DNA of 64,000 nucleotides from Pediococcus stilesii (GCF_001437075.1 NZ_JQBX01000008.1:34965-98964); one strand, 5' to 3'. Counted from the first letter of the stretch, positions 8,830 to 19,457 are shown. Program-made: numbers and translations. Notes: a model not told the origin generated them from the letters alone.

Positions 8830-10278
8830 ATGGTTACCAATTCTAAATCAAATGCATCTAAACTTTTACTTGCCGGTGTTGCCGGTGCCGGAATGCTTGT
8901 TGCCGGCGGTTCTCAAGTAATTGCTCATGCTGATTCTGTAAAGGTACAGAAAAGCGACACAGTTTGGGCACTTTCTCAAAAATATGGCGTTTCAATCAAG
9001 AGTATCGAATCTTTAAATAATATAAATCAAAATAGTCACTTGATCTATGTTGGTCAAAAAATCGATATTCCTGAAAAAACTAATTCTGATTCAAAAGTTA
9101 CTGAAGTTACTGTAAAAAGTGGTGACAGCCTTTCTCTATTAGCTGAAAAGTATGGTAGTTCAGTTAATGCGATTATGAAGGCTAATAATCTTAAGAGCTC
9201 ATTGATCCTCGTTGGTCAAACTCTAAAGATTCCAGCCACAAATGAAACAACAGTGGCTCCTAGTACAACTGCTACATATGTACCTCAGGCTACTCAACAA
9301 ACAACGGTTACTACAACTGTTCAACAACCGGTTGTTCAAGCAAGTAGCGCTGCGGTTGCTCAACCAGTAACCCAAGCACCAAGTAGCACAGCAACGTATG
9401 TTGCACCTTCAAGTGCCGCACCAAGTAGTGCTACAACTTATGTTACTAGCTCGGTTGCGCCTTCAAGCGTCGCACCAAGTAGTGCTGCAACTTATGTTGC
9501 CAGTTCTGCAGCTCCTTCGAGTGTTGCACCAAGTTCAGTGGCAACTCAACAAGTCAGTTCAGCTGCACCAAGCAGTGCCAGCTCATACGTTGCTAGCTCT
9601 GTAGCACCATCACAAGCACCAAGTTCAGTTGCTTCTAGTCATGCAACGACAAATGCTGGCTATGCTGCAGCTTCATCCGTAGCACCAAGTTCAGCAACTA
9701 CTAACCAAGTTGCTAGTTCAGCTGCACCAAGTAGCTCTGCTTCATATGTTTCAAGTAGTCAAGCACCAAGTTCGGCTGTTTCAAATGCTAACAATACAAC
9801 ACATGTAAGTAGTGCTGCTCCTTCATACGCTACAAGTAACAGTTCATCGGCTGTTAATACAAGTAGTGTTGCTAGTTCAGCTGCTACTTCAAGTTCAGCT
9901 ACTACGGTTACACAGGATACAAGTTCAGTTACAGCACTTGCTTCATCACTTGCCAATAATACAATTCCGTATGTTTGGGGTGGTAAGACAACTTCTGGAT
10001 TTGACTGTTCAGGATTCGTTTCATATGTTTACCAACATGCTGCAGGTATTAGTTTGCCAAGTTACACAGTAGCTATGGAATCATATGTAACAAAGGAATC
10101 AGTTTCAGCAGCTCAACCTGGTGATTTATTATTCTGGGGTAGCGCAGGTTCAACTTATCATGTCGCTATTTACTTAGGAAATAATCAATACGCAAATGCT
10201 CCAACATTTGGTCAAAATGTAAAAGTATCGACATTATCATCATACTTCTACCCAAGCTTTGCGGGTCGCGTAAAATAA
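8830..10278 (+). CDS. Secreted LysM-NlpC/P60 peptidoglycan endopeptidase with Ser-rich linker
   Basis: A 482-residue exported wall hydrolase. A Sec signal peptide ends near HADS (about residue 36). Two LysM peptidoglycan-binding domains follow (about 36-82 and 94-136). Next comes a low-complexity Ser/Ala/Pro/Val linker of about 230 residues with repeated APSS and ATYVASS units. The C-terminal NlpC/P60 cysteine peptidase domain starts near 371, with the catalytic Cys393 in FDCSGF and His444 in TYHVAIYLG. It probably cleaves gamma-D-Glu-diamino acid bonds in stem peptides and helps cell separation. The linker may be O-glycosylated, which is inference. The AAGGAG-to-ATG gap is rather long (13). 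It is monocistronic with a strong terminator, and its codon use suggests high expression. Confidence 0.93.
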   Translation: MVTNSKSNASKLLLAGVAGAGMLVAGGSQVIAHADSVKVQKSDTVWALSQKYGVSIKSIESLNNINQNSHLIYVGQKIDIPEKTNSDSKVTEVTVKSGDSLSLLAEKYGSSVNAIMKANNLKSSLILVGQTLKIPATNETTVAPSTTATYVPQATQQTTVTTTVQQPVVQASSAAVAQPVTQAPSSTATYVAPSSAAPSSATTYVTSSVAPSSVAPSSAATYVASSAAPSSVAPSSVATQQVSSAAPSSASSYVASSVAPSQAPSSVASSHATTNAGYAAASSVAPSSATTNQVASSAAPSSSASYVSSSQAPSSAVSNANNTTHVSSAAPSYATSNSSSAVNTSSVASSAATSSSATTVTQDTSSVTALASSLANNTIPYVWGGKTTSGFDCSGFVSYVYQHAAGISLPSYTVAMESYVTKESVSAAQPGDLLFWGSAGSTYHVAIYLGNNQYANAPTFGQNVKVSTLSSYFYPSFAGRVK

Positions 10279-10317
10279 AAAGTATTGTGCAATTAATTAA
10301 TATCAATAAGAATTATA

Positions 10318-10347
10318 AAGCCAATCCGATACCGGATTGGCTTTTTT
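10318..10347 (+). terminator. Intrinsic terminator of the NlpC/P60 gene
   Basis: AAGCCAATCCG pairs with CGGATTGGCTT around a short loop, followed by TTTTTT. Confidence 0.9.
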
Positions 10348-10413
10348 GCTTTAAAAAGATTTGATTTAACCATCATTGATAAAGATAGTTTATTTTATAA
10401 AAAAATTTGGCTA

Positions 10414-10464
10414 TAAAAAAATCCGTTGTCAATGATCAGATGACTCGATCGTTGACAACGGATT
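10414..10464 (-). terminator. Intrinsic terminator of rpoY-rnjA
   Basis: A 17-bp near-perfect stem (10421-10437 with 10447-10463, one mismatch). Read on the minus strand, the following bases are a T tract (complement of 10414-10420). Confidence 0.85.
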
Positions 10465-10497
10465 GGTTAGAAATATTCTTAATCATTTAAAAGGGAA

Positions 10498-12174
10498 CTA
10501 GTCCATAATTAACATAGGAATGATAACAGGATGACGTTCCGTTTGATCGTAAAGAAACTTTTGAAGATCATCGATGATTGCTCGATTGATGGATGCTTCA
10601 TTAGCGTGCGGATTTCGCATTGCCTGTCGGATTGTTGCAAACATTCTACGTCGACCTTCATTGATAAGTTCGCCTGATTCACGCATGTAGACAAATCCTC
10701 TAGATAGAAGGTCGGGACCGGATTCAATCATTTTCGTTTTGAGGTTAATGGTGGCTACCACAACGACTAAGCCTTCTTCGGATAGCAACTGACGATCGCG
10801 GAGAACTACGTTACCTATATCACCAATGCCGTTTCCATCCACATAAACGTCACCAGCGTTAAAATGACCTGAACGTCGAGCGGAATCTTTGGTTAGCGCA
10901 AGCACATCTCCATTAGACATAATAAAGCTATTTTCGAAGGGAACATCACAGTCATGGGCCAGCTCAGTATGGAGTTGTAACATTCTGTATTCTCCGTGAA
11001 TTGGCATAAAGTACTTAGGCTTCATTAAACGGAGCATCAGTTTCTGTTCATCTTGACCACCATGGCCAGATGTATGAATATTATTTACTTTTCCATGAAT
11101 TACGCGGGCGCCGGCTTCTTCGAGTTCATTAATAACGTTATTAACGCTGATCGTATTTCCGGGGATCGGATTACTAGAAAAGACAACGGTATCATCTGGC
11201 TGAATTGAAATTTGTCGGTGAGTACCATTTGCAATCCGACTGAGAGCAGCCATTGGTTCACCCTGAGATCCAGTACACATAATTAGTACCTTATCGGCTG
11301 GAAGATGTCTAATCTCTTCAGCATCGACTAACGCATCATCAGGAATGTTCAAATAACCTAACTCACGTCCATTAACTAATGCCGCTTCCATTGAACGACC
11401 AAAAACTGCGATTTTTCGGCCATGCTTTAACGCGGCTTCTGAAGCCATTTGAATTCTTGAAATATTTGAAGCAAAAGTGGCAAATATAATCCGACCTTCA
11501 ACTTCCTCAAAAATTTTTCGAATAGACTTTCCGACCCAGCGTTCGGATTTGGTAAATTCATCTCTTTCGGCATTTGTACTGTCGGACATCAGCAAAAGGA
11601 CGCCTTCTTCACCTAGTTTTGCCATTTTTTGAAGATTAGGCGGCTGATGAGTCGTCGGGGTAAGATCAAACTTGTAATCACCCGTTTCGACAATCACTCC
11701 AGAAGGGGTGTGAACCGCCACACCAAGCGTATCTGGGATAGAATGCGTTGTTCTGAAAAAACTAACACTAGTCTTTGGAAACTTAATTACGGTATCTTCA
11801 TTAATTTCATGAATTTCCGTAGTTTTGAGTAATCCGTGTTCTTCAAGTTTACCGCGGATGAGGGCGGCAGCAAGTGGACTAGCATAAATCGGTACGTTAA
11901 TTTGTTGTAGTAAAAACGGAATACCACCGATATGATCTTCATGACCATGGGTGATAACAAGAGCTTTTATTTTTTGCTGATTTGCAACTAAAAATTGATA
12001 GTCAGGGATAACGTAATCAATTCCTAACAGTTCATCCTCAGGAAACTTGATACCGGCATCAACAACTATAATTTCATCTTGAAATTGGATTCCATAGGTG
12101 TTCTTTCCAATTTCGTTTAGACCACCAATCGCGTAAACGGCGGTCTCATTGTTTTTGATATTAATTTTACCCAT
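10498..12174 (-). CDS. rnjA: Ribonuclease J1
   Basis: A 558-residue metallo-beta-lactamase/beta-CASP ribonuclease with 5'-3' exonuclease and endonuclease activity in mRNA decay and rRNA maturation. The zinc-site motif HGHEDHIGG is near 75-83. Other family motifs are [24 protein letters not shown] and PIHGEYR, so the active site is complete, unlike the J2 paralogue at 24980-26695. The gene starts four bases after the rpoY stop, the conserved Firmicute rpoY-rnjA pair. Terminators lie convergently between it and the NlpC/P60 gene. Confidence 0.96.
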   Translation of the reverse strand: MGKINIKNNETAVYAIGGLNEIGKNTYGIQFQDEIIVVDAGIKFPEDELLGIDYVIPDYQFLVANQQKIKALVITHGHEDHIGGIPFLLQQINVPIYASPLAAALIRGKLEEHGLLKTTEIHEINEDTVIKFPKTSVSFFRTTHSIPDTLGVAVHTPSGVIVETGDYKFDLTPTTHQPPNLQKMAKLGEEGVLLLMSDSTNAERDEFTKSERWVGKSIRKIFEEVEGRIIFATFASNISRIQMASEAALKHGRKIAVFGRSMEAALVNGRELGYLNIPDDALVDAEEIRHLPADKVLIMCTGSQGEPMAALSRIANGTHRQISIQPDDTVVFSSNPIPGNTISVNNVINELEEAGARVIHGKVNNIHTSGHGGQDEQKLMLRLMKPKYFMPIHGEYRMLQLHTELAHDCDVPFENSFIMSNGDVLALTKDSARRSGHFNAGDVYVDGNGIGDIGNVVLRDRQLLSEEGLVVVVATINLKTKMIESGPDLLSRGFVYMRESGELINEGRRRMFATIRQAMRNPHANEASINRAIIDDLQKFLYDQTERHPVIIPMLIMD

Positions 12175-12178
12175 AAGC

Positions 12179-12394
12179 CTAATACTCCACTAGCTTATAA
12201 TTTACACCTTGTTGTTCGTACTCTAATGCCTTACCTGTAAGTAACTCGATTTGTTCTAAATTAAAATCGGGGTTGTGGTCCTCAATCCGTTTAATTGCTT
12301 CCGGCTTGGATTCGGCATCAATGTATAATGAGCGCGTGTTCTCACGACGAGGTGTTTCTTTTTTTGAATCTTGATAATAAATTTTAAAAATCAT
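12179..12394 (-). CDS. rpoY: RNA polymerase epsilon subunit (DUF1447)
   Basis: A 71-residue small protein of the RpoY family, a Firmicute-specific accessory subunit of RNA polymerase. The N-terminus [19 protein letters not shown] and the acidic C-terminal half are typical. The frame is open further upstream, but I use the ATG at 12394 because AGAAGGAAG lies ahead of it and the length then matches the family. It is the first gene of the rpoY-rnjA operon. An inverted repeat GTTGTA/TACAAC (12461-12476) lies in its leader. Confidence 0.92.
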   Translation of the reverse strand: MIFKIYYQDSKKETPRRENTRSLYIDAESKPEAIKRIEDHNPDFNLEQIELLTGKALEYEQQGVNYKLVEY

Positions 12395-12550
12395 GTGTTT
12401 TTCTTCCTTCTTTCGTAAAAATATGTTCAAATAAAAATAAAAGTTTTGCCCGTTCAATAAGTTGTATTACTACAACGCATCTTTTAACATTCTATCATAG
12501 AGACTAATATAAGTATAGAAACATAGGCCTAGAGCATGGAGGTGTAATAA

Positions 12551-13024
12551 GTGGGAGCATGGATAATTTTTCTGCTAATAATAATCGTTCTTTTTTTGCT
12601 GGTTGGTTTATATGTAAAAAAGAAAAGAATTGCTAAAGCAGCGACAATAGTCAGAAATTCAAGTGAGACAATTGTTGATGATGCGATGAAGTTTGTTGCT
12701 GAAACTTCGAAAAATTTTGGAGTTAGCTTTTCTGGAACAAAGGGAAATTCGGTGGCAGATGTCTGGGGACAATTAGTCGTCGGATTTAATTATAAAGCAG
12801 AGGTTACTCAAGAGTTGAGTGATACTAAAAACATTTCTGGGGTTAGAGAAAAGATTGATTTAGCATTGAAAGATTATAGTAAAGAACATCATCTTGAAGA
12901 TCGTGAAGGCCCTTTGTTACGAGTTTCGGATATTTGGATTAACGATCGAACACTCGATATAGACGTGGTTTACCTAATTAATCAACAAACAAAAGACTAT
13001 CTAAAAGATCTCAGTAAATTATAA
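12551..13024 (+). CDS. Membrane-anchored protein of unknown function
   Basis: 157 residues. Positions 3-22 form one strongly hydrophobic N-terminal helix followed by KKKR, so it is a signal anchor. The rest is a soluble alpha/beta-looking domain with no motif I recognise. The GTG start follows GGAGG by about 8 bases. It is transcribed divergently from rpoY-rnjA and alone. No function can be assigned. Confidence 0.75.
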   Translation: MGAWIIFLLIIIVLFLLVGLYVKKKRIAKAATIVRNSSETIVDDAMKFVAETSKNFGVSFSGTKGNSVADVWGQLVVGFNYKAEVTQELSDTKNISGVREKIDLALKDYSKEHHLEDREGPLLRVSDIWINDRTLDIDVVYLINQQTKDYLKDLSKL

Positions 13025-13067
13025 TTGGGTATTATGTTTAAAAGTAATTAAAATGACAATGATAGTA

Positions 13068-13105
13068 ATAAAAAGAGGCTCTGACAAAAATTTGCCAGAA
13101 CCTCC
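13068..13105 (-). terminator. Intrinsic terminator of def
   Basis: GAGGttCTG and CAGagCCTC arms read on the minus strand, followed by TTTTTATTA. The plus-strand side lacks a T run, so it serves def rather than the gene ending at 13024. Confidence 0.75.
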
Positions 13106-13142
13106 CCGATTTAATTTTAGAACCCCTTTAAATGTCTAACGG

Positions 13143-13697
13143 TTAGCCGATTAAGATTGCGCCTTCTTCAATATCTAATGGATCTTTTTTATTGATATGA
13201 TCGTAAAATAAAGTTCCCTTGAGATGATCAATTTCATGCTGACAAACAATCGCGGGATAATCGCGAAGTTTAATAGTTTTTTCTTCACCATCAAGAGTTT
13301 GATAGCGAATAGTGATGCGATCGTGGCGAGGAACGTAGCCCGGGACATCTTTATCAACAGATAAACAGCCTTCGCCTTCTTCAAGTGCAGCAACCTGCAC
13401 GGACTGACTAATGATAACGGGATTAACCAACGTTTCTTCAAAAACAATCTCGTTTTCTGGACCGGGAACTAACACTGATGCCATTTGTATGGAAAGTCCA
13501 ATTTGTGGGGCGGCGAGTCCTACGCCTGCACGTAAATGGTATTTTTCAGCAATTTTGGGGTCCTGACTGTTTTTTAAGTATTCCATCATTTCATTTGCCA
13601 CTTTAATATATTTGGCATCAAGCGGAAATGATAGCTTTTCTGCGCGTTTACGCAAAACGGGATTCCCGTCTCGAGTTATATCGTTCATTTTAATCAA
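13143..13697 (-). CDS. def: Peptide deformylase
   Basis: A 184-residue Fe/Zn hydrolase that removes the formyl group from nascent proteins. All three signature motifs are present: [13 protein letters not shown] and QHEIDH, which hold the metal ligands Cys and two His. I choose the TTG at 13697, eight bases after GGAGG, because it restores the usual N-terminus ([12 protein letters not shown]). The next ATG, 9 bases downstream, would be 17 bases from the ribosome site. It is a single-gene unit with its own terminator. Confidence 0.95.
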   Translation of the reverse strand: MIKMNDITRDGNPVLRKRAEKLSFPLDAKYIKVANEMMEYLKNSQDPKIAEKYHLRAGVGLAAPQIGLSIQMASVLVPGPENEIVFEETLVNPVIISQSVQVAALEEGEGCLSVDKDVPGYVPRHDRITIRYQTLDGEEKTIKLRDYPAIVCQHEIDHLKGTLFYDHINKKDPLDIEEGAILIG

Positions 13698-13777
13698 GAT
13701 AAAAACCTCCAATTCATCTATTTGTTAGTATAATATAAAATAACCGTAGGACAAAATAAATCTTAAAGGAATCAGAC

Positions 13778-14077
13778 ATGAGCATAAAAGAGAACTTTTC
13801 ATATCCAATGGATGAACGTTGGAACATTAATGAATTAACTGATGTTATAAATTTTTTTGCGACGATTGAAAAAGCCTATGACAAGGGTGTAAGTCGAGAG
13901 CGGTTGAATGATCAATACAAAAAGTTTAAACAAGTTGTTCCTAATAAAAGTGAAGAAAAACGAATTTTTAGAGAATTTCAGAGTAATTCTGGAATGCAGC
14001 CTTTTTTAGCTATAAAGCAACTTAAAGACTCAGAAAAAAGAAAAATCAAGGTGGAAGTCGATGAAAAAAATCGATAA
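13778..14077 (+). CDS. UPF0223 family protein
   Basis: A 99-residue small cytoplasmic protein of the UPF0223 family (B. subtilis YktA type), of unknown function. The conserved N-terminal YPMDERWNINELTDVINFF and the basic middle part are characteristic. Its end overlaps the start of the downstream phosphatase gene by 17 bases, a pairing that is conserved in lactobacilli. The two are surely co-transcribed. Confidence 0.88.
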   Translation: MSIKENFSYPMDERWNINELTDVINFFATIEKAYDKGVSRERLNDQYKKFKQVVPNKSEEKRIFREFQSNSGMQPFLAIKQLKDSEKRKIKVEVDEKNR

Positions 14078-14846
14078 GAGTGATCTAATCCGATTAGATG
14101 CAGAAATAGTAAATTTTTTAAATGTGGATCGGCAATTTATTCTAAATAGAATGACAGAACACTTAAAGGTTGATGAAAAAACCAGTCGGCGAGATTTAGT
14201 AACGCAACTTGATCGTGAAAATCAAGCTAAAATAATTCAAAAATTAAAACAGTTGCTACCAGACTCAAAAATATTGGCGGAAGAGAAACAAAGTGGTATT
14301 GAAAATGATAAAGGACTAATGTGGGTAATTGATCCAATTGATGGAACGATGAACTTTGTTAAACAACAAGAAGATTTTGCGGTAATGATTGCTTTGTATG
14401 AAGATGGGCAGCCTCTATTGGGATACATTTATGATATTATGCGCGATGTATTGGTTCATGGTGGGAAGGGGATCGGAAAAGTTTTTAATAACGAAATCGA
14501 AATTAAACAACCCCAAAACATTGAGTTAGATGATGGATTAATTGGTCTAAGTGGTCCGATGCTGGTTCGAAATGTTTATCATTTTCAAGAAATTGAAGAA
14601 ATAAGTCTTGGAACTCGGGTTTTAGGCAGTGCTGGCATTGAATTAATAAGAGTCTTGCTTGGGAAACAAGTTGGTTACATTTCACATTTAAAACCATGGG
14701 ATTTTGCAGCTGGAAACGCTTTAGCACCGGTGCTTAATTTAAAACTGCGTTATATTGACGACACAGCTGTTAATGTGCTAAAATCGGGCGTTGTACTAGT
14801 TGCTACGAAAAAAGCATATTCTGCTATAATAAACATAGTAGATTAG
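14061..14846 (+). CDS. Inositol monophosphatase family phosphatase
   Basis: A 261-residue Mg2+/Li+-dependent phosphatase of the IMPase/SuhB fold. The metal-binding motifs are complete: the EE pair in ILAEEK near 73, DPIDGTMNF near 91-99 and KPWDFAAG near 211-218. The substrate in lactobacilli is not settled (inositol phosphate, PAP or another small phosphate ester). The ATG has AGGTGGAAG upstream and lies inside the end of the UPF0223 gene. A terminator follows. Confidence 0.9.
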   Translation: MKKIDKSDLIRLDAEIVNFLNVDRQFILNRMTEHLKVDEKTSRRDLVTQLDRENQAKIIQKLKQLLPDSKILAEEKQSGIENDKGLMWVIDPIDGTMNFVKQQEDFAVMIALYEDGQPLLGYIYDIMRDVLVHGGKGIGKVFNNEIEIKQPQNIELDDGLIGLSGPMLVRNVYHFQEIEEISLGTRVLGSAGIELIRVLLGKQVGYISHLKPWDFAAGNALAPVLNLKLRYIDDTAVNVLKSGVVLVATKKAYSAIINIVD

Positions 14847-14852
14847 CGTTAA

Positions 14853-14884
14853 GCTGTGACTATCAAGGGTCACAGGTTTTTTTA
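14853..14884 (+). terminator. Intrinsic terminator after the IMPase-like gene
   Basis: CTGTGAC at 14854-14860 pairs with GTCACAG at 14869-14875, followed by a T run. Confidence 0.8.
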
Positions 14885-14919
14885 TGTTAAACCATTGAAA
14901 AACGAAAGGGAGAAACATT

Positions 14920-16764
14920 TTGAATTTAAGAGACGATATTAGAAATATTGCAATTATTGCCCACGTTGACCACGGTAAAACAACCTTGGTTAATGAATTA
15001 TTAAAACAATCGGATACGTTGGACGAACATGTTCAGATTGAAGATCGTGCATTGGATTCCAATGCTATTGAGCGAGAACGCGGAATTACAATTCTTTCAA
15101 AGAATACGGCGGTTCGCTATGGAGACCGTCAAATCAACATTCTTGATACACCCGGACATGCCGACTTTGGTGGCGAAGTTGAACGAATCATGCGAATGGT
15201 TGATGGTGTCTTGCTCGTTGTTGATGCTTTTGAAGGAACAATGCCACAAACTCGCTTTGTTCTAAAAAAAGCCTTGGAACAACATTTAACACCGATTGTT
15301 GTTGTCAATAAGATTGACCGTCCTGGTGCACGTCCTGAAGAAGTTGTGGATGAAGTGCTTGATCTATTTATTGAATTAGGTGCCGATGAAGATCAATTGG
15401 AATTCCCTGTGGTCTATGCTTCAGCTATTAATGGAACGTCCAGTTTTTCATCTGATCCTTCTGATCAAGAACATACAATGAAGCCTATTTTTGACACAAT
15501 TGTGGATACAATTCCAGCGCCAGAGGATACATCTGCCGAACCATTACAATTTCAAGTAGCATTACTAGATTATAATGATTTCGTTGGTCGAATCGGAATT
15601 GGTCGTGTATTCCGTGGCAAAATCAAAGTTGGTGATAATGTTTCGGTCCTTAAGCTTGATGGAACTAAGAAAAATTTCCGTGTTACTAAACTCTTTGGTT
15701 TCTTTGGATTAAAGCGTTTAGAGATCAAAGAAGCTAAAGCCGGAGATTTAATTGCGGTTTCAGGAATGGAAGATATTTTCGTTGGGGAAACAGTAGCCGA
15801 TGCAGAACATCCAGAAGCTTTACCAATTCTCCGGATTGACGAACCAACACTACAAATGACTTTCAGAACTAATGATTCTCCATTTGCTGGTCGTGAAGGT
15901 AAATTCGTAACTTCTCGTCAATTAGAACAACGTTTGAAGTTGGAACTTCATACCGATGTTTCATTACGAGTTGATGACACTGATGATCCTGGAGCATGGA
16001 TTGTATCTGGTCGTGGGGAGCTACATCTATCAATTTTAATCGAAACACTTCGTCGAGAAGGATATGAACTGCAGGCTTCTCGTCCAGAAGTAATTCTAAA
16101 AGAAGTGGACGGCAAGATGTGCGAACCGTTCGAATTGGTTCAAATCGATACTCCTGACGAATATACTGGTTCAGTAATTGATTCACTTTCACAGCGTAAG
16201 GGTGAAATGAAAAATATGGAATCGACGGATAATGGACAAACACGTCTAACATTCTTGGCTCCATCACGCGGTTTGATTGGTTATTCAACAGAATTCCTTT
16301 CAATGACTCGTGGATATGGAATTATGAATCATACGTTCCAAGAATATCTACCAGTTATCAAGAACTGGAATCCTGGACGTCGTAATGGTACATTAGTTTC
16401 AATTAACTCTGGAAAAGTTACAACGTATGCGATTATGGCGGTTCAAGACCGTGGAACAATCTTCACGGACGCTGGTACAGAAGTTTATGAAGGAATGATC
16501 ATTGGTCAAAACAGCCGCGAAAACGATATTTCAGTTAATATCACCCGTGGACGTAATCAAACGAACGTGCGTGCTGCTGGTTCAGAAGATATTGCCAAAG
16601 TTAAGACTCCAGTTCATATGTCGCTTGAGGAATCATTAGAATTCCTAAACGAAGATGAATATTGTGAGATCACTCCAGATCATATTCGTTTACGTAAACA
16701 AATTTTAAATACGAACGAACGTGAAAAAGCTGCTAAGAAACGCAAAATGGCTGCTAGAAAATAA
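14920..16764 (+). CDS. typA: Ribosome-associated GTPase TypA/BipA
   Basis: A 614-residue translational GTPase close to EF-G, binding ribosomes under stress and in 50S assembly. The G motifs are visible: AHVDHGKTT near 15-23, DTPGHADF, and NKID near 130. The EF-G-like domain II, domain III/V and the TypA-specific C-terminal domain follow, ending in a basic tail. The TTG start after AAGGGAGAA gives the family N-terminus ([19 protein letters not shown]). It has its own terminator, and the 73-bp upstream gap carries another. Confidence 0.96.
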   Translation: MNLRDDIRNIAIIAHVDHGKTTLVNELLKQSDTLDEHVQIEDRALDSNAIERERGITILSKNTAVRYGDRQINILDTPGHADFGGEVERIMRMVDGVLLVVDAFEGTMPQTRFVLKKALEQHLTPIVVVNKIDRPGARPEEVVDEVLDLFIELGADEDQLEFPVVYASAINGTSSFSSDPSDQEHTMKPIFDTIVDTIPAPEDTSAEPLQFQVALLDYNDFVGRIGIGRVFRGKIKVGDNVSVLKLDGTKKNFRVTKLFGFFGLKRLEIKEAKAGDLIAVSGMEDIFVGETVADAEHPEALPILRIDEPTLQMTFRTNDSPFAGREGKFVTSRQLEQRLKLELHTDVSLRVDDTDDPGAWIVSGRGELHLSILIETLRREGYELQASRPEVILKEVDGKMCEPFELVQIDTPDEYTGSVIDSLSQRKGEMKNMESTDNGQTRLTFLAPSRGLIGYSTEFLSMTRGYGIMNHTFQEYLPVIKNWNPGRRNGTLVSINSGKVTTYAIMAVQDRGTIFTDAGTEVYEGMIIGQNSRENDISVNITRGRNQTNVRAAGSEDIAKVKTPVHMSLEESLEFLNEDEYCEITPDHIRLRKQILNTNEREKAAKKRKMAARK

Positions 16765-16780
16765 AGTATCAATTAAATTA

Positions 16781-16824
16781 AAAAACGAACGGGGCTGGTG
16801 TTTGCCAACCTGGTTCGTTTTTTT
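16781..16824 (+). terminator. Intrinsic terminator of typA
   Basis: AAAACGAAC pairs with GTTCGTTTT around an inner GCTGG/CCAACC-type stem, followed by T7. Confidence 0.8.
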
Positions 16825-16875
16825 ATACGGAAAAAACGAATAAAAGTTTAATTTCTTTAACATCTCTAAAGTATT

Positions 16876-16905
16876 TTGGCACCATATTGGCGGTTAGGAT
16901 ATAAT
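16876..16905 (+). promoter_or_regulatory. Promoter of the ftsW operon
   Basis: TTGGCA at 16876-16881 and TATAAT at 16900-16905 with 18-bp spacing, upstream of AAAGGGTGA. Confidence 0.65.
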
Positions 16906-16942
16906 AGAATAGGTATTCCGCAAGGTAAAGGGTGAAAAAGAA

Positions 16943-18145
16943 ATGCAAAGAATTTTAAGTTGGTTTCCACGAAAAATGAAAGAACGACTACCATATATAG
17001 ATCTATGGGTGACAATTCCTTATATATTATTAAGTATCTTGGGAATCGTCATGGTTTATTCAGCAAGTGCTGATTTTTATATTCAAAATGGAATTAGTGC
17101 CAAAAGTTATTTACTTAAGCAGGCAGTTTGGGTAATGGTTGGTTTAGTCATCACGTTTTTAATATTTGCTATAAATAAAAAGGGCCTTAGAAATAAACGG
17201 CTAATTCAAATTGCGTCAATTGTATTAATAATTGCTTCAATCTACTTAGTTTTATTTGGGTCTAATACTAATGGTGCGACCGGATGGATTTATATCGGAT
17301 CGTTTGGAATTCAGCCTGCAGAATATTTAAAGCTATTCATTATTTTGTATCTATCAAACATCTTATCTCTTCATCAAAATCGAATTGAACTTGGAGAGGA
17401 TATTTCTTCAAAGACAACGTGGAGTCCGGCAGTTTTAGTAGGATTCTTAATCGTATTAAATTTTCTCCAACACGATTTAGGTGGTTCAGTCATTAATGCG
17501 TCAATTGCTATCGTTATTTTTCTGGCTGCGGGTAGTAATTATCGAAGAAGTGTTGCCGGGATTTTTATTGGGTTGGCCAGTTTTTTTGCCCTTTTAACAA
17601 CTTTTGCATCAAAAATTGATGTTAATACACCAAACTATATGCTTCAAAGAATCGTTGGCTTCGCGCATCCGTTTGAACTATCTAAAGGGGCCGGAAATCA
17701 ACTTGTAAATTCTTATTACGCGTTAGGAAATGGTGGAATTTTTGGGGTAGGTCTGGGAAATAGCATTCAGAAAAAGGGGTATCTACCGGAGGCCAATACT
17801 GATTTTATTATGTCGGTTATTGCTGAAGAATTAGGACTGATAATGGTCGTAATTATTATTTCGGTATTATTTATTATTATAATACGGTCAATCATTATTG
17901 GGACACGCTCAACAAAAATGTATGATACCTTAGTCTGTTATGGAATCGCTACTTATTTGGTAGTGCAAACCTTTTTTAACGTTGGAGGGATCACAGGACT
18001 AATTCCAATTACGGGAGTTACATTTCCTTTTATTAGTTATGGTGGTTCAAGTATGATGGTTTTATCGGCCACTATGGGAGTTTTGCTTAATATCAGTGCT
18101 TCACAGAAACGCGAGTTTATACAATTAGATCAGGGTGAAAATTAA
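16943..18145 (+). CDS. ftsW: FtsW/RodA/SpoVE-family peptidoglycan glycosyltransferase
   Basis: A 400-residue SEDS protein with about ten transmembrane helices, polymerising lipid II together with a class B PBP during division (FtsW) or elongation (RodA). SEDS hallmarks include the N-terminal VYSAS, the loop LQRIVGFAHPF, the NGGIFGVGLG stretch, EANTDFI with the invariant Asp, and the C-terminal FPFISYGGSSM. The placement next to ylbG-rsmD-coaD matches the second ftsW/rodA locus of lactobacilli, and sequence alone does not firmly separate FtsW from RodA. Its TAA is immediately followed by the ATG of the next gene. Confidence 0.88.
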   Translation: MQRILSWFPRKMKERLPYIDLWVTIPYILLSILGIVMVYSASADFYIQNGISAKSYLLKQAVWVMVGLVITFLIFAINKKGLRNKRLIQIASIVLIIASIYLVLFGSNTNGATGWIYIGSFGIQPAEYLKLFIILYLSNILSLHQNRIELGEDISSKTTWSPAVLVGFLIVLNFLQHDLGGSVINASIAIVIFLAAGSNYRRSVAGIFIGLASFFALLTTFASKIDVNTPNYMLQRIVGFAHPFELSKGAGNQLVNSYYALGNGGIFGVGLGNSIQKKGYLPEANTDFIMSVIAEELGLIMVVIIISVLFIIIIRSIIIGTRSTKMYDTLVCYGIATYLVVQTFFNVGGITGLIPITGVTFPFISYGGSSMMVLSATMGVLLNISASQKREFIQLDQGEN

Positions 18146-18403
18146 ATGGAAATAGTTCAACGACAAAGTATTGTTATTTTTTTTAATCAGTTAAGAAAAA
18201 TTGGCCCCTTAAAAAGGGTTGGAGACATTAGCTATATTTCAAAAGAAATGCATTACTTAATTATCTATGTAAATAAATCCAACATTGAAGAAACATTGGC
18301 AAAAATTAAAAAAATGTCATTTGTAAAAAGTGCGTACATCTCCCCGCGAGCACGCTTACGAACGGATTATTCCAATGATGACGAGTACAAAGCAGGTGAA
18401 TAA
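18146..18403 (+). CDS. YlbG family (DUF2129) protein
   Basis: An 85-residue small cytoplasmic protein of unknown function with the YlbG-family layout: N-terminal RQSIVIFFNQLRKI, a basic middle and a C-terminal VKSAYISPRARLRTDY. It sits between ftsW and rsmD with zero and two-base gaps, the conserved Firmicute arrangement. The cotranscription suggests a housekeeping role linked to division or rRNA modification, but this is inference. Confidence 0.9.
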   Translation: MEIVQRQSIVIFFNQLRKIGPLKRVGDISYISKEMHYLIIYVNKSNIEETLAKIKKMSFVKSAYISPRARLRTDYSNDDEYKAGE

Positions 18404-18405
18404 AA

Positions 18406-18966
18406 ATGAGAATAATTTCCGGTGATTTTGGTGGACGAAAATTAAAAGCAGTTCCCGGTATGAAGACCCGACCGACCACGGATAAAATTAAAGAGAACAT
18501 TTTTAATATTATTGGTCCGTATTTTCAAGGTGGTACCGTATTGGATATGTACGCCGGCAGTGGGGGATTATCAATTGAGGCGGTTTCACGAGGGATGGAC
18601 CGAGCAATTTTGATTGATAAACAATTCGCTGCAATTAAAACGATTAATGAAAATATTAAAGTGACAAAATCGGCTGATCAGTTTACAGTGCTTAAGGGTG
18701 ACGCCAAAAAGATAATTCACTCTTTGGCTACAAAGGAATATCAATTTGATTTGGTCTTTTTTGATCCGCCATATGCTCTTCAAACTATCGAGCAGGATAT
18801 AATAGATTTAATTAAGTTACATCTTCTAAAAGAAGATGTAACCATTATTTGTGAGATAAGTGATGAAGTTGTTTTGCCTGATAAAATTGGCTTCCTAGGG
18901 AAACAACGTGAACAACATTACGGTATCACGAAGATTGTTATTTTTAAGGGGGAACTTGAAAAATGA
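18406..18966 (+). CDS. rsmD: 16S rRNA (guanine966-N2)-methyltransferase
   Basis: A 186-residue SAM-dependent methyltransferase that modifies G966 of 16S rRNA on the 30S subunit. Motif [16 protein letters not shown] near 45-59 and the catalytic FFDPPYAL near 119-126 are present, as is the N-terminal substrate strand [12 protein letters not shown]. Its last bases overlap coaD by four (ATGA). Confidence 0.95.
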   Translation: MRIISGDFGGRKLKAVPGMKTRPTTDKIKENIFNIIGPYFQGGTVLDMYAGSGGLSIEAVSRGMDRAILIDKQFAAIKTINENIKVTKSADQFTVLKGDAKKIIHSLATKEYQFDLVFFDPPYALQTIEQDIIDLIKLHLLKEDVTIICEISDEVVLPDKIGFLGKQREQHYGITKIVIFKGELEK

Positions 18967-19457
18967 CGACAGCTTTATATGCGGGAAGCTTTGATCCCGT
19001 AACAAATGGACATATTGACATCATTAAAAGGTCGGCGGCCATTTTTGACCGACTAATTGTGGTTGTTGCAATAAATACTAATAAGCAACCATTACTAACA
19101 CCACAGGAACGGGTTAATTTACTAGTAAACGCGGTGGGAGAGATTGATAATGTTACTTTTAAAACCGCCACCGGACTGACCGTGGAGACTTTTAAGCGGG
19201 AAGGCGCTAATGTTTTAATTCGAGGTGTTAGAAATGGTGCAGACCTCGATTTTGAAACTCAAATTGCTGGTATGAATCAATTTCTCGATCAAAAGGTTGA
19301 AACAGTTTTTCTGCCGGCTAATCCTCAGTGGAATTTCACGTCGTCGAGTTTAATAAAAGAAGTTATAAAAATGGGCGGAAGCGTGAAGGGCTTGGTGCCA
19401 GAGGAAGTTGAAAATATATTGCAAGCTAGGTTAAGAAATACTCGGCCGGAAAAATAA
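18963..19457 (+). CDS. coaD: Phosphopantetheine adenylyltransferase
   Basis: A 164-residue cytidylyltransferase-fold enzyme that makes dephospho-CoA from 4'-phosphopantetheine and ATP. The nucleotide-binding TNGH (residues 15-18) within [15 protein letters not shown] and the C-terminal TSSSLIKEV are diagnostic. It overlaps rsmD by four bases. In most lactobacilli a SepM/YlbL PDZ-protease gene follows coaD. Here a terminator and then comEA follow directly. Confidence 0.96.
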   Translation: MTTALYAGSFDPVTNGHIDIIKRSAAIFDRLIVVVAINTNKQPLLTPQERVNLLVNAVGEIDNVTFKTATGLTVETFKREGANVLIRGVRNGADLDFETQIAGMNQFLDQKVETVFLPANPQWNFTSSSLIKEVIKMGGSVKGLVPEEVENILQARLRNTRPEK

